The notes beneath the pieces were generated by a model, which saw nothing but the letters and a program-made list of their open reading frames with translations, made no database searches and was not told the origin of the DNA. Both the position numbers and the translations under genes were made by a program. This document shows, piece by piece, positions 18,291 through 28,850 of a DNA stretch of 64,000 nucleotides (position 1 is its first letter; each line of letters starts with the position of its first letter). This DNA is from Amphritea atlantica. Lineage in GTDB: Bacteria > Pseudomonadota > Gammaproteobacteria > Pseudomonadales > Balneatricaceae. The stretch is taken from the NCBI RefSeq assembly GCF_018860855.1, contig NZ_JAHKQE010000027.1, forward strand, positions 1 through 64,000, written 5' to 3'.

Positions 18291-18848
18291 ATGGGCTGGT
18301 GGCATATTCGTCAGGCCGTCAGGGCGATGCATCAAGGAGGTGTTATCGCCTACCCGACCGAAGCGGTTTGGGGACTCGGCTGCGACCCTTTTAATGAGTC
18401 GGCTGTTTATCGGTTACTGGCAATTAAACGTCGGCCCGTTCAAAAAGGGTTAATTTTGGTCGCCTCTACGGTTGATCAGATCAAGCCTTTACTGGACAAT
18501 CTTGCGCCAGAAGACCGCGCGCGCGTCGTGGCCACTTGGCCAGGTCCGGTAACGTGGATATTGCCGGATCCTGATAACCTTATACCCTACTGGATTAAAG
18601 GTAATCATGCGTCTGTAGCAGTGAGAGTGAGTGATCACTATCAGGTTAAAAATCTTTGTGAGGCGTTTGGCTCGGTGATTGTCTCTACATCAGCTAATTA
18701 CTCAAATAGAGATGCTGCAAGGGATAAATTAAAAGTAAGTATTCACTTTAAGGATAAAGTTGATGCTATCGTCCCTGGTGCGCTAGGTGAGCTTAGTCGA
18801 CCGACGAAAATTTACCGTTTGGATAGTGATCAACCGGTAAGAAGTTAA
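18291..18848 (+). CDS. tsaC: L-threonylcarbamoyladenylate synthase TsaC
   Basis: A 185-residue Sua5/YrdC/TsaC protein of the short form, lacking the C-terminal Sua5 domain. Conserved blocks include 'GGVIAYPTEAVWGLGCDPFN', 'KRRPVQKGLILVA' (basic ATP/bicarbonate pocket), 'WPGPVTWILP', 'VAVRVSDH' and 'VSTSANYS'. It makes threonylcarbamoyl-AMP from threonine, bicarbonate and ATP for t6A37 modification of ANN-decoding tRNAs. The five-base gap to purE suggests cotranscription. Gene order tsaC-hemF-aroE is common in gammaproteobacteria. Confidence 0.95.
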   Translation: MGWWHIRQAVRAMHQGGVIAYPTEAVWGLGCDPFNESAVYRLLAIKRRPVQKGLILVASTVDQIKPLLDNLAPEDRARVVATWPGPVTWILPDPDNLIPYWIKGNHASVAVRVSDHYQVKNLCEAFGSVIVSTSANYSNRDAARDKLKVSIHFKDKVDAIVPGALGELSRPTKIYRLDSDQPVRS

Positions 18849-18874
18849 ATCAAATAGCAGTAGGTGATTACTGA

Positions 18875-19816
<942 letters not shown>

Positions 19817-19817
19817 G

Positions 19818-20654
19818 ATGACCGATCGTTATGCGGTATTTGGTAATCCGATCAAACACTCTAAGTCGCCACTTATCCACAAGGCTTTTGCGCAACAGCT
19901 GGATCAGGATTTAGAGTACCACTCTGTGCTGGTGGCTGAAGATGGCTTTAATTCGGCTGTGGATAACTTTTTATCCCCAGAGAGTAATGGCAAAGGCCTG
20001 AATATTACCGTTCCATTTAAGGAACAGGCTTGGCAAAAAGCCGAATGGCATTCTGAGCGTGCCAAATTGGCGGGTGCTGTTAATACACTTTACCGTAATG
20101 CCTCGGGTCAGTTGTGTGGTGATAACACCGACGGCCTTGGTTTGGTGGCGGATATCACGCGTAATAACGGTGGCGAAATTCGTGGCAAAGACCTACTGAT
20201 CTTGGGCGCTGGTGGGGCTGTACGGGGTGTCTTAGAGCCTATTCTTGCTCATCAGCCTGCACGGTTAGTGATCGCCAACCGCACCGTTGCTCGGGCAGAG
20301 GCATTAGCTGAACTGTTTAGTGGTTTAGGCCATATCGAGGTATGCAGTTTTGCCGAACTACAGGGGCAGCAATTTGATCTCGTTATCAATGGTACAGCCG
20401 CCAGCCTACAGGGTGAAGTACCCCCGCTGCCGGATGATCTACTCCGTGATGGCGCTTGGTGCTACGATATGATGTACGGCGCAGAGGTTACCCCTTTCAA
20501 TCGTTGGGCTAAGGCGCATGGCGCGGCAAAAGCGATCGATGGTTTGGGTATGCTGGTAGAGCAAGCGGCCGAGTCGTTTTCTATCTGGCGTGGTGTACGC
20601 CCTGATACTTCCGAATTAATTCAAGAGCTTAGACATCAGCTATTAGCGAAGTAA
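19818..20654 (+). CDS. aroE: Shikimate dehydrogenase
   Basis: A 278-residue protein (E. coli AroE 272). Shikimate-site motifs 'FGNPIKHSKSPLIH' and 'GLNITVPFKEQA' (catalytic Lys) lie in the N-terminal domain, followed by 'AGAVNTLYRN' and 'GDNTDGLG' (Asp). The NADP-binding motif is 'ILGAGGAVRGVLEPI' and the NADP-specific 'NRTVARA' follows. It reduces 3-dehydroshikimate in aromatic amino acid synthesis. The start is one base after the hemF stop, so the two are cotranscribed. The final gene of the purE-tsaC-hemF-aroE run. Confidence 0.97.
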   Translation: MTDRYAVFGNPIKHSKSPLIHKAFAQQLDQDLEYHSVLVAEDGFNSAVDNFLSPESNGKGLNITVPFKEQAWQKAEWHSERAKLAGAVNTLYRNASGQLCGDNTDGLGLVADITRNNGGEIRGKDLLILGAGGAVRGVLEPILAHQPARLVIANRTVARAEALAELFSGLGHIEVCSFAELQGQQFDLVINGTAASLQGEVPPLPDDLLRDGAWCYDMMYGAEVTPFNRWAKAHGAAKAIDGLGMLVEQAAESFSIWRGVRPDTSELIQELRHQLLAK

Positions 20655-20737
20655 GCCGCATGACAATCGTTCCTTGCGCGGAGTTTCTCGTCGGGTTATA
20701 ACAGGGGGGTCAACTCCAGTCGCAGGAATGATCCGTT

Positions 20738-23113
20738 ATGGAAAAAGAGACCCACCTCTCCCCCGATCAGCTGTACCGTCACTGCAACACAGAGTTGCTG
20801 CCTTTCAAAACCACGGAAACCCTAGAGCCCTACTCTGGCTTTTTTGGTCAAGAGCGTGCCGTCGAAGCGATGGAGTTCGGCATTGGCATGAAGCGGCCCG
20901 GCTACAATATGTTTGTTATGGGTAATCCGCATACCGGCCGATTCTCCTTTGCCATCGAAAGCATCCGCACCATCGCTAAGAAAGAGCTGAAAAAGACCAG
21001 TGACTGGTGTTATCTCAATAACTTTGAAGAAAACCGAAACCCCCTCGTTATTCAGCTACCTGCAGGTAAGGGCTGGGTTATTAAGCGGGATATTAAACAT
21101 CTGATCGAAGGGATTCTGACGGAACTCCCAGCGGCCTTTGAAAGCCCTGCCTATCAGCGGAAAAAAAGTAAGGTCGAGCGGGACTTTAACCGTCTCTATG
21201 ATCAGGCTATCGAAAAAGTTGATAGTCTGGCGCGGGAGCACAGTATTGCGGTATATCGCGATGCCGGCAGCATCGGCTTTACGCCGGTGTCCGAGGGACA
21301 AGGGATGGATGAAGCGGCTTTTTCTCAATTGCCGGAAGATATCCGCGACGAATTTACCCGCAACATCGCTAAGCTTGAAGAGTATCTTAATGAAGAGCTT
21401 GCAAGCATGCCTCAGTGGCGTCGTGAAGCGGGCGATAAAATGAAAATTTTAGATCGTGAAACCGCACGTAATGCGGTGGCCCCCCTGATTCAGCCATTAC
21501 GTGAGAAATACCATAATTTTTCTGGAGTGCCTGATTATCTGAGTCAGCTTGAATCGAATCTGGTGAAAAATGCACTGGATATCATCGAAGAAGATAAGCC
21601 TAACGAAGCACGTACTGATTTAGCCCGTCGGCAATATATGGAAAACACCTTTGGGGTCAATATGCTGGTGGACAACCAGAAAACCAAAGGCGCGCCGGTG
21701 GTATTTGAAACCCATCCTACTTACGACAACCTTTTTGGCCGCATAGAATATAATTCAGAAATGGGTGCGTTAAGCACAAACTTTCAGTTGATTCGTGCCG
21801 GCGCCCTACACCATGCCAATGGCGGCTATCTCGTGTTGGAATCAGAAAAGCTGTTGGAACAACCCTTTGTCTATGGTGCTTTAAAACGGGCACTCAAATC
21901 CCATGAGATCCGCATCGAAAACCCGATGTCGGAGATGAACGGCATGGGGACTATTACACTGGCGCCCCAACCTATTCCTTTAAATGTCAAAGTGGTGTTG
22001 ATCGGCACTCGGGAAACCTACTATCTGCTGCAGGAACTGGATCACGATTTCGAGAAGATGTTTCGTGTGGTGGTGGATTTCGATGAGGATGTTAAACGCG
22101 AACCCGCGACGATTCGTAACTATGCCCGCTTGATGAAAACCCTTGCGGATGAAGAGGGTCTTGCGCCCCTGAACCGTCAGGCGGTCGCTCGGTTAGTGGA
22201 ACACAGTTCTCGGCTAACGGAAGATCAGGAGCTGTTATCGGCTCATGTTGGTGAGCTGGTGGACCTGCTCTGTGAGGCGGATTATAAGCGCATTCGCAAC
22301 CGTGACGACATTATCAATGATCAGCATGTTGAGATGGCGCTACAGGCGAAAGAGCGCCGTACCAGCCGTATTTCGTCAAAGATTCTCGATAGCATTCTGA
22401 ATGAGACGGTATTGATCGATACGGATGGTGAAGCCGCAGGCCGTACCAACGGTCTCACGGTGCTGGGAGTCGGGGATGTTTCCTTTGGCTTTCCGGCGCG
22501 CATCACGGTTACCGTGCATCCGGGTAATCGAGGGATTGTCGATATCGAACGGGAAGTGACACTGGGGCAACCAATACACTCTAAAGGTGTTCTGATTCTG
22601 TCCGGTTATTTAGGGCATAAATATGCCAAAGACTTCCCGCTGACCCTGTCTGCCAGTATCGCGCTGGAACAATCCTACGGCTATGTCGATGGCGATAGCG
22701 CTTCTATGGCGGAAATCTGCACTCTGATTTCTGCGTTAACCGGCATTCCGATCAAGCAACAGTTCGCCATTACCGGCTCGATCAATCAATACGGTGAAGT
22801 ACAGGCCATCGGTGGCGTGAATGAAAAAATCGAAGGCTTTTTTAACCTCTGTAAAACCCGAGGACTCACCGGTAACCAAGGGGTGATTATTCCCAAAGCG
22901 AATATTCGCAATCTAATGCTAAAACGTGAAGTCGTTGACGCGGTCGCGGAAGGCGAATTCTGTATCCATGGGGTTGCAACGGTGGATCAATGTCTTGAGT
23001 TACTGATGGATCGCAAAGCGGGACAACTGAAAGAGGACGGTACCTTTACTCAGCGCTCAGTCAACGCGCAGGTAGTTAAACGGTTACGCGAAGTTGCCAA
23101 AGCGAAGGCATGA
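20738..23113 (+). CDS. Lon-related ATP-dependent protease (YcbZ/LonH type)
   Basis: A 791-residue protein of the Lon-related family, different from canonical LonA. It opens with a conserved AAA-like part in which the P-loop is degenerate, 'MGNPHTGRFSF' (61-71), with Arg in place of the Lys; this form is seen in family members and not necessarily inactivating. The segment 'HANGGYLVLESEKLL' takes the Walker B position. The C-terminal S16 peptidase domain has the dyad Ser654 in 'VDGDSASMAE' and Lys697 in 'GGVNEKIEGFF'. It should degrade misfolded or specific proteins. It is alone between aroE (84 bp upstream) and the membrane-bound transferase. Confidence 0.9.
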   Translation: MEKETHLSPDQLYRHCNTELLPFKTTETLEPYSGFFGQERAVEAMEFGIGMKRPGYNMFVMGNPHTGRFSFAIESIRTIAKKELKKTSDWCYLNNFEENRNPLVIQLPAGKGWVIKRDIKHLIEGILTELPAAFESPAYQRKKSKVERDFNRLYDQAIEKVDSLAREHSIAVYRDAGSIGFTPVSEGQGMDEAAFSQLPEDIRDEFTRNIAKLEEYLNEELASMPQWRREAGDKMKILDRETARNAVAPLIQPLREKYHNFSGVPDYLSQLESNLVKNALDIIEEDKPNEARTDLARRQYMENTFGVNMLVDNQKTKGAPVVFETHPTYDNLFGRIEYNSEMGALSTNFQLIRAGALHHANGGYLVLESEKLLEQPFVYGALKRALKSHEIRIENPMSEMNGMGTITLAPQPIPLNVKVVLIGTRETYYLLQELDHDFEKMFRVVVDFDEDVKREPATIRNYARLMKTLADEEGLAPLNRQAVARLVEHSSRLTEDQELLSAHVGELVDLLCEADYKRIRNRDDIINDQHVEMALQAKERRTSRISSKILDSILNETVLIDTDGEAAGRTNGLTVLGVGDVSFGFPARITVTVHPGNRGIVDIEREVTLGQPIHSKGVLILSGYLGHKYAKDFPLTLSASIALEQSYGYVDGDSASMAEICTLISALTGIPIKQQFAITGSINQYGEVQAIGGVNEKIEGFFNLCKTRGLTGNQGVIIPKANIRNLMLKREVVDAVAEGEFCIHGVATVDQCLELLMDRKAGQLKEDGTFTQRSVNAQVVKRLREVAKAKA

Positions 23114-23343
23114 TCAGTGAAATAGGCAGTGTTGATGGCTAGGCCTAGGCCATCGCGCTGCTAAATCGATGTATGCGATGAGCGTGGATTAACGCAGCCC
23201 AGCGTCTTCAGTATGAACGAAGAATATTGTCTTTTAACAATGTTGTAATATTACTGTAATCAAAATAAAATTCGGCCTTTTAAGGCCAGCTCTACATTAT
23301 TAGAACGCGACCTTTCGAACATATATTCATTAGGCTTTAACTT

Positions 23344-24990
23344 ATGGTCGTAAAGTTAAAAGGATGTTCCTCACATCCGGCTATTGCTTTCCTTTTTATT
23401 CTGATTTTTCCATTTCTCATCGAATTTATCTTTGTCGAATACAGTGAAAGAGAGTTAATCAACCGCATTGGCTGGCTAATCATGTTGTGGGCTCTCGCGT
23501 ACCTGATCAGCTTTCGTCTTCCGTTTCTCTTGCTGGGTGGGTTATTTACCCTAACGGGTATCGTTGATATTGCTTATGCAATTGAATTTAATGGTATTTT
23601 CACGACTACCTCGGTAGAGGCAATAGCCCAAACGAATGCCTCTGAAGCATTTGAATTTATTCAATCATATTTCTCGATCTTTCCATTGGTGATCATTCTT
23701 GTTTATCTGGTCATCTGTTTTTTGCTGTTAAAACACTTTATAGCCCCCGGTTTAAGCGATAAAAAAGTACATAGGCTGTTAGCTGTTGGTTTTTTTATTC
23801 TGTTCGGCGTTTTGATTGTTGATGGCATCGTTATAAAACATAAGTATGGTAAGCGTTTACCCGGTATCGTTGGGGCTTATCCCGAGTTTTTGAAGGGCAG
23901 TTTGTCGTTAGATAAAGAAATTAAGCAGCGTGAGCAGTTAGCTCGGGATACGACCTACACCTTTAGCAATAATGAAGACTTGCCACAGACCTATGTGTTT
24001 ATCATTGGCGAATCCGCTAACCGCAACCATATGTCGCTTTATGGCTATCCAAGGGAAACGAACCCGGCATTGGGTCACAGAGATGACCTGCTTCTCTTCG
24101 ATAATGTGGTCTCTAATTATGCCCAGACGCTGCCCTCTTTGAGGATGACGCTTACCAGCGCCGATAGCTTAGATCATCAAGATTATTCCGACTCACTGAG
24201 TGTTATTGATGCCGCGAACCTAGCTGGATTTGAAACCTGGTGGATCTCAAACCAACAACCTCTTCGAGGAACATACTCAGCCATTGGCCACCAGGCTAAA
24301 CAGACGATATTCATCAGTAATGAATTTTATGGCAATGAAATAGACCGCTTCGATAGCCATGTGTTACCCAAGCTAGATCAGGCTCTTGCGTCAAAAGTGC
24401 CGAAGAAAGCCATCTTTATTCATCTGATGGGCAGTCATTTAAAATATGATAAACGCTACCCTGAGCGTTTCTCTATATTTAATAGCGCCCCCTATTTCGG
24501 CTATCAAGAGGCGCTCGATGACACCCAGAAAGGCTATATAGACAGTTATGATAATTCTATTCTATTTAATGACTGGATCGTCAATTCCGCTATTGAGAAG
24601 CTAGCTAAGCGATCACAGCTTGGTAATGGACTCTATAGTCTTACGTACACAGCTGATCATGGGGAAGAGGTGTTTGATTCTACTGATTTTAAAGGTCATG
24701 GCCCTGATAATGTCACATCGAACATGGTGGAAGTACCGTTCGTTATATGGCTGTCAGATCAGTATAGGTCTAGCCGCAGCGGCCAAGTGAAGCAGCTTAT
24801 GCAGAATAAATCTGCGCCAGCCATGCTCGATGGTTTCTTTTATTTTGCCCTAGAGATGATGGGTATTAAGAGTGATCTTATCGATAACACTAAAAGCCTT
24901 TTTTCTGATCAATACCAACCCAAGCCTCGTATTATTTATGGGTTTGATTATAAACAGTTAAAAAGCGCGGCACTTAGTTCGGATGAATAG
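23344..24990 (+). CDS. Phosphoethanolamine transferase-like membrane sulfatase-fold protein
   Basis: A 548-residue protein with about five N-terminal membrane helices (residues 15-170) followed by a periplasmic sulfatase-fold domain. Metal and catalytic signatures are present: 'FIIGESANRNHMSLYGY' (first Glu), 'QTLPSLRMTLT' (nucleophilic Thr), 'TADHGEEVF' (Asp, His) and 'GHGPDNVTSNMVEVPF' (His). This is the EptA/EptB/CptA/OpgE family, which transfers phosphoethanolamine to lipid A, core sugars or glucans. Which acceptor is used cannot be read off. No PmrA or PhoP box was recognised in the 230-bp AT-rich leader. It ends in convergence with the membrane protein at 25109. Confidence 0.85.
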   Translation: MVVKLKGCSSHPAIAFLFILIFPFLIEFIFVEYSERELINRIGWLIMLWALAYLISFRLPFLLLGGLFTLTGIVDIAYAIEFNGIFTTTSVEAIAQTNASEAFEFIQSYFSIFPLVIILVYLVICFLLLKHFIAPGLSDKKVHRLLAVGFFILFGVLIVDGIVIKHKYGKRLPGIVGAYPEFLKGSLSLDKEIKQREQLARDTTYTFSNNEDLPQTYVFIIGESANRNHMSLYGYPRETNPALGHRDDLLLFDNVVSNYAQTLPSLRMTLTSADSLDHQDYSDSLSVIDAANLAGFETWWISNQQPLRGTYSAIGHQAKQTIFISNEFYGNEIDRFDSHVLPKLDQALASKVPKKAIFIHLMGSHLKYDKRYPERFSIFNSAPYFGYQEALDDTQKGYIDSYDNSILFNDWIVNSAIEKLAKRSQLGNGLYSLTYTADHGEEVFDSTDFKGHGPDNVTSNMVEVPFVIWLSDQYRSSRSGQVKQLMQNKSAPAMLDGFFYFALEMMGIKSDLIDNTKSLFSDQYQPKPRIIYGFDYKQLKSAALSSDE

Positions 24991-25108
24991 TGATAATTAA
25001 TCAGCAGGCTAAGGCTTACGCTGTTGCTTGAAAAAGAAAAGGAGACAAAAAGGAGCCAGTCAGCCCTTTCTTTTTCGAGCTAGTAACCGAAGTTTATAGG
25101 CTAGCCAT

Positions 25109-25705
25109 TTAGCTAGCTTTGGCTTCAATGTTTCTGAAGCTGGTGGGTGCTAGCAGCGCTGCCAGAAACAGATATGCGTCGGCGGCGATTTCCAGATATT
25201 CCTCCCAAAACTTATTTTCGGTTGGGATGACCTGTTTATCAAAGATGCCGGCGATGATGAGCAGAACGCCCCCCAGGATGACGTAGAGCATCATCGGTGA
25301 GAGCAGGTAGAGCAGGGTATTGCGGAGGTAGAAACGGATATTACGGAAAACCTGTGCCAGGATATAGAACAGCGGCAGGAACCAGATATATTGGCCTGGT
25401 TTACCAAAGATCATATGGGCAGGTTCCGGCCAGTCAGTTTTGCGGACATCGAATTCACGGAAGAAGAATGCTAGGCAGATCCAAGCAAACATCCATGCGG
25501 CATAGCGCGAGCTACCCTGCAGGTTTTTGCCAACCCGCACCATATAAAAACAGGTCAGCAGCAGAATTCCGGCCTGCAGATTTTCCAGAACGCCGTTCTC
25601 TTTATAGATGGTGACCTGATCATCAAGGTTATAGACGAATACTCCGGTAAGGGTCACCAGTAGTAACCAGAAAATGTGCAGGGTTTTACTGTTAGCAGCT
25701 AACAA
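25109..25705 (-). CDS. Integral membrane protein of unknown function
   Basis: A 198-residue protein with about five or six hydrophobic segments (near residues 9-27, 43-58, 69-82, 105-122, 131-154 and 172-190) and a basic loop between the fourth and fifth. No motif with known function is seen. It lies 38 bp downstream of the gamma-carbonic anhydrase gene on the same strand and could share its transcript. Downstream, a GAAAAAGAAAAGG/CCTTTCTTTTTC inverted repeat in 25030-25080 may stop transcription between it and the convergent transferase gene. I do not recognise the family. Confidence 0.75.
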   Translation of the reverse strand: MLAANSKTLHIFWLLLVTLTGVFVYNLDDQVTIYKENGVLENLQAGILLLTCFYMVRVGKNLQGSSRYAAWMFAWICLAFFFREFDVRKTDWPEPAHMIFGKPGQYIWFLPLFYILAQVFRNIRFYLRNTLLYLLSPMMLYVILGGVLLIIAGIFDKQVIPTENKFWEEYLEIAADAYLFLAALLAPTSFRNIEAKAS

Positions 25706-25743
25706 TTCAGCGTCTCCAAAGCGTTGTAAAAGGGCGCATTGTC

Positions 25744-26286
25744 CTATGATTTATAGTCTTCCGCCAGATGTTTATCTTTAAGTTTCACATAGTTTCCTGC
25801 GGTATAGGTAAAGAAACTCAGCTCTTTTTCGGTTAGGGCTCTCACCTCTTTTACCGGACGGCCGACGTATAGGTGGCCGCTTTTTAGCGTTTTGCCTGGG
25901 GGAACGAGGCTGCCAGCGCCGATAATAACATCGTCCTCGACGATCGCGCCGTCCATAACCATTGCACCCATGCCGACTAACACTCGGTTTCCAATAGTAC
26001 AGCCGTGTAGCATCGCCTGATGGCCGATAGTGACATCATCGCCGATTAGCAAAGGAAATCCATCGGGGTTGAAGGGGCCTGCGTGGGTAATATGTAAGAC
26101 TGAACCATCTTGAACGCTGGTGCGATCGCCGATGCAAATACGGTGCATATCGCCTCTAATAACGGTCAGTGGCCAGACCGATACGTCATCACCTAAGGTG
26201 ACATCTCCCAAAACAACAGCGGTAGGGTCAACAAAGGTGCGCAGGCCCAATGTAGGGGTGGTGTCTTGGTAGCGGCGGATGCTCAT
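25744..26286 (-). CDS. Gamma-carbonic anhydrase family protein
   Basis: A 180-residue left-handed beta-helix protein of the YrdA/CaiE/PaaY kind, with hexapeptide-type repeats across residues 15-140. Metal-ligand histidines appear in 'ITHAGPF' and 'GHQAMLHGCTIG', and the Arg of 'VIRGDMHRI' matches the family pattern. Members are trimeric zinc proteins; some have carbonic anhydrase activity, many have none shown. The catalytic Glu of the archaeal Cam loop is not obvious, as usual in this subgroup. It is divergent from prlC. Confidence 0.88.
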   Translation of the reverse strand: MSIRRYQDTTPTLGLRTFVDPTAVVLGDVTLGDDVSVWPLTVIRGDMHRICIGDRTSVQDGSVLHITHAGPFNPDGFPLLIGDDVTIGHQAMLHGCTIGNRVLVGMGAMVMDGAIVEDDVIIGAGSLVPPGKTLKSGHLYVGRPVKEVRALTEKELSFFTYTAGNYVKLKDKHLAEDYKS

Positions 26287-26413
26287 ATGCTTCTCTCAGT
26301 CTGATACTCTGTTTAGGATTCTATAATAAACGCTGTGTGGCGATTGAAAACAGCTAATTACTCCCCCATTTAGTATTAATAGTGTTCTTTATATCCCTGT
26401 TCAGGAGTTTTCT

Positions 26414-28447
26414 ATGTCTAACCCATTGCTGCAAGATCACCTGCTGCCGCCCTTTTCTAAGATTAAGCCTGAACATGTAGAGCCGGCAGTGGATCAGCTG
26501 CTGGCGGACTGTCGCGCGGTTGTTTCGCAGGTCTTAGACGGTAATGATGCTCCTGATTGGGATAATCTGGTTGCCCCTTTAGAGCAGTGCCATGACCGCT
26601 TAGCGAAAGCTTGGTCGCCGATATCCCATTTGAATGGTGTACTGAATAGTGATGAGCTGCGTGATGCTTACAACGCTTGTTTGCCAAAGTTGTCTCAGTT
26701 TTGGACGGAAATGGGTCAACATCAGGGGCTGTTCGAAGCCTATCAAGCATTGGCGAATAGCGATGCCTATAACGATCTAGATGAAGCGCAGCGTAAAGTT
26801 ATCGATAACACCCTAAGAGATTTTCGTCTTTCAGGCATCGCGCTAGGTGATGCTGATAAGAAGCGCTATGGTGAGTTACAACAGAAACTGTCTGAGCTGA
26901 CCACGAAGTTTTCTGAAAACGTGATGGATGCGACGGATGGTTGGAGCAAACTGATCAACAACGTCGATGAGTTAGCTGGACTGCCTGAAAGCGCTTTAGC
27001 CGCGGCTAAGCAGTTAGCCGAGGTGAAAGGTGAAGACGGTTGGTTGGTCACCTTAGACTTTCCCTCTTACTTTGCCGTGATTACCTATGCGGATAATCGT
27101 GAGTTGCGCCGTGAGTTGTATGAAGCGTTTTCGACTCGCGCATCGGATCGTGGGCCTAATGCGGGTCAGTGGGATAACAGCGAGATCATGACTCAGATTC
27201 TGACCCTGCGGGCAGAATTGGCGAAGCTATTGGGCTTTGATAACTACGCGGCTTATAGTCTAGCGACCAAAATGGCCGATACACCGGAACAGGTGGTTAG
27301 CTTTTTGAATGACCTAGCTCAGATGAGCAAACCGCAGGCGGAAAAAGAGTATCAAGAACTACAGGATTTTGCCCTAGAGGAGTTCTCTGAACCGGAGCTG
27401 CAATCTTGGGATCTTTCCTACTATGGCGAGAAGCTAAAACAGGCTCGTTATGCCATTTCACAGGAAGAGTTGCGTCCCTACTTCCCGATGCCGAAGGTGC
27501 TAGAAGGGCTGTTCCAGATTACCGGTAAGCTGTTTGATATCGATATTGAAGAGGTTACAGAGTTCGATCGCTGGCATAAAGACGCACGTTTATTCAGTGT
27601 TAGCCGTGGCGGTGAAGTGATTGCACGCTTCTTCTTGGATCCATTTGCCCGAGCGAAAAAGCGCGGCGGGGCTTGGATGGATGATTGTCGTGTACGGCGG
27701 ATGGACAACGGTGTGTTGCAACTGCCGGTTGCCTATTTGGTTTGCAATTTTAATCCACCGGTAGGTGATGAACCGGCACTGTTGACACATAACGAGGTGA
27801 CCACGCTGTTCCATGAGTTCGGTCACGGTTTGCATCATATGCTAACCCGTATCAAATATGCGGATGTCAGCGGCATCAATGGTGTTGCTTGGGATGCTGT
27901 CGAGCTGCCGAGTCAGTTTTTAGAAAACTGGTGTTATGAACCAGAAGCATTGGCCCTGATTTCGGGTCATTACAAAACCGGTGAAACCCTACCGAAAGCC
28001 TTGCTGGATAAAATGCTGGCGGCGAAAAACTTTCAATCGGGCATGATGATGGTGCGTCAGCTTGAGCTATCACTGTTTGATTTTGAACTACATCGGGAAT
28101 ATAAAGCGGGTGTCACTAACGTACAGACCGTACTCGATCGTATTCGCAGCCAAGTGGCGGTGGTGACACCACCTGAGTTTAATCGCTTTCAACATAGCTT
28201 TAGCCATATCTTCGCCGGTGGTTATGCGGCAGGCTATTACAGCTATAAATGGGCTGAAGTGCTATCTGCCGATGCATTCTCTCGATTTGAAGAGGAAGGC
28301 GTATTCAATCCTGAGACGGGCCGTTCTTTCCGAGAAAATATTCTTGAGATGGGTGGTTCCAAAGAACCGATGGCGCTTTTTGTCGCCTTCCGAGGACGTG
28401 AGCCGAGTGTTGAAGCGCTGTTACGTCATTCTGGCATCACCGCTTAA
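26414..28447 (+). CDS. prlC: Oligopeptidase A
   Basis: A 677-residue M3-family zinc peptidase (E. coli OpdA 680). The active site is 'LFHEFGHGLHHML' (HExxH form, zinc ligands His and catalytic Glu) with the third ligand Glu in the following 'VELPSQFLENW'. The C-terminal 'FSHIFAGGYAAGYYSYKWAEV' is the family's conserved end segment. It degrades short peptides, including cleaved signal peptides, in the cytoplasm. ATG 26414 follows CAGGAG. Downstream are yheV and tag; prlC-yheV is a common pair. Confidence 0.96.
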   Translation: MSNPLLQDHLLPPFSKIKPEHVEPAVDQLLADCRAVVSQVLDGNDAPDWDNLVAPLEQCHDRLAKAWSPISHLNGVLNSDELRDAYNACLPKLSQFWTEMGQHQGLFEAYQALANSDAYNDLDEAQRKVIDNTLRDFRLSGIALGDADKKRYGELQQKLSELTTKFSENVMDATDGWSKLINNVDELAGLPESALAAAKQLAEVKGEDGWLVTLDFPSYFAVITYADNRELRRELYEAFSTRASDRGPNAGQWDNSEIMTQILTLRAELAKLLGFDNYAAYSLATKMADTPEQVVSFLNDLAQMSKPQAEKEYQELQDFALEEFSEPELQSWDLSYYGEKLKQARYAISQEELRPYFPMPKVLEGLFQITGKLFDIDIEEVTEFDRWHKDARLFSVSRGGEVIARFFLDPFARAKKRGGAWMDDCRVRRMDNGVLQLPVAYLVCNFNPPVGDEPALLTHNEVTTLFHEFGHGLHHMLTRIKYADVSGINGVAWDAVELPSQFLENWCYEPEALALISGHYKTGETLPKALLDKMLAAKNFQSGMMMVRQLELSLFDFELHREYKAGVTNVQTVLDRIRSQVAVVTPPEFNRFQHSFSHIFAGGYAAGYYSYKWAEVLSADAFSRFEEEGVFNPETGRSFRENILEMGGSKEPMALFVAFRGREPSVEALLRHSGITA

Positions 28448-28501
28448 CATCGCTGCAGAATGGCTTCGTGGGTCACTGCAGAGTGCGCTGGCCGTTTAGG
28501 G

Positions 28502-28538
28502 TATAATGAAGGCATACTGGTACTCCCCAGTATGCCTT
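28502..28538 (+). promoter_or_regulatory. -10 element and 12-bp leader hairpin before yheV
   Basis: A TATAAT at 28502-28507 is followed at once by a perfect 12-bp stem, AAGGCATACTGG (28509-28520) with CCAGTATGCCTT (28527-28538), loop TACTCC. It lies 61 bp after prlC and 26 bp before yheV. The hairpin followed by TTTG may end prlC transcripts or sit at the 5' end of the yheV mRNA. No good -35 is seen. Confidence 0.5.
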
Positions 28539-28563
28539 TGCATAAAAGCCTGTTGAGAAGAAT

Positions 28564-28821
28564 ATGACTATCGTAAAACGTTTTATTGCCGGCGCTGTTT
28601 GTCCCCGTTGTGGCAAGATGGATACTCTGAGGATGTATCGGGATGAAAGTCACGAACACCGCGAATGTGTCAGCTGTGATTTCAGTGATGCTATGGCGCT
28701 GGATGGCTCAGATCAGCCTAAAGGTGAGCTGGACACCCGTGTTAATCGAGGTGGTAAGGTTGAATTAGAGCCGGCACAACCCTTGAATTTCGTGCCGAAT
28801 CCGAGCACCACTAAACATTAA
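28564..28821 (+). CDS. yheV: YheV-type putative metal-binding protein
   Basis: An 85-residue protein with a zinc-ribbon pattern: 'CPRCGKMDT' near residue 18 and 'HRECVSCDF' near residue 37, four cysteines in two CxxC pairs. It corresponds to the YheV/DUF2387 family of small predicted metal-binding proteins, which often lie just downstream of prlC. The function is unknown. The tail after residue 50 is polar. The start follows GAGAAG at a good spacing. Confidence 0.88.
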   Translation: MTIVKRFIAGAVCPRCGKMDTLRMYRDESHEHRECVSCDFSDAMALDGSDQPKGELDTRVNRGGKVELEPAQPLNFVPNPSTTKH

Positions 28822-28850
28822 ACTGCTTTTCAACATCTAAGGAGGTGGAT

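Noticed and set aside
19873-19881. Perfect DnaA box TTATCCACA in aroE
   Set aside because: It is single and inside coding sequence (another at 48235 in copA); no cluster or AT-rich unwinding region, so not an origin.
24991-25108. A/G-rich inverted repeat GAAAAAGAAAAGG/CCTTTCTTTTTC between convergent genes
   Set aside because: The long loop and AT-rich stem do not clearly make a terminator; mentioned only in the neighbouring gene's entry.
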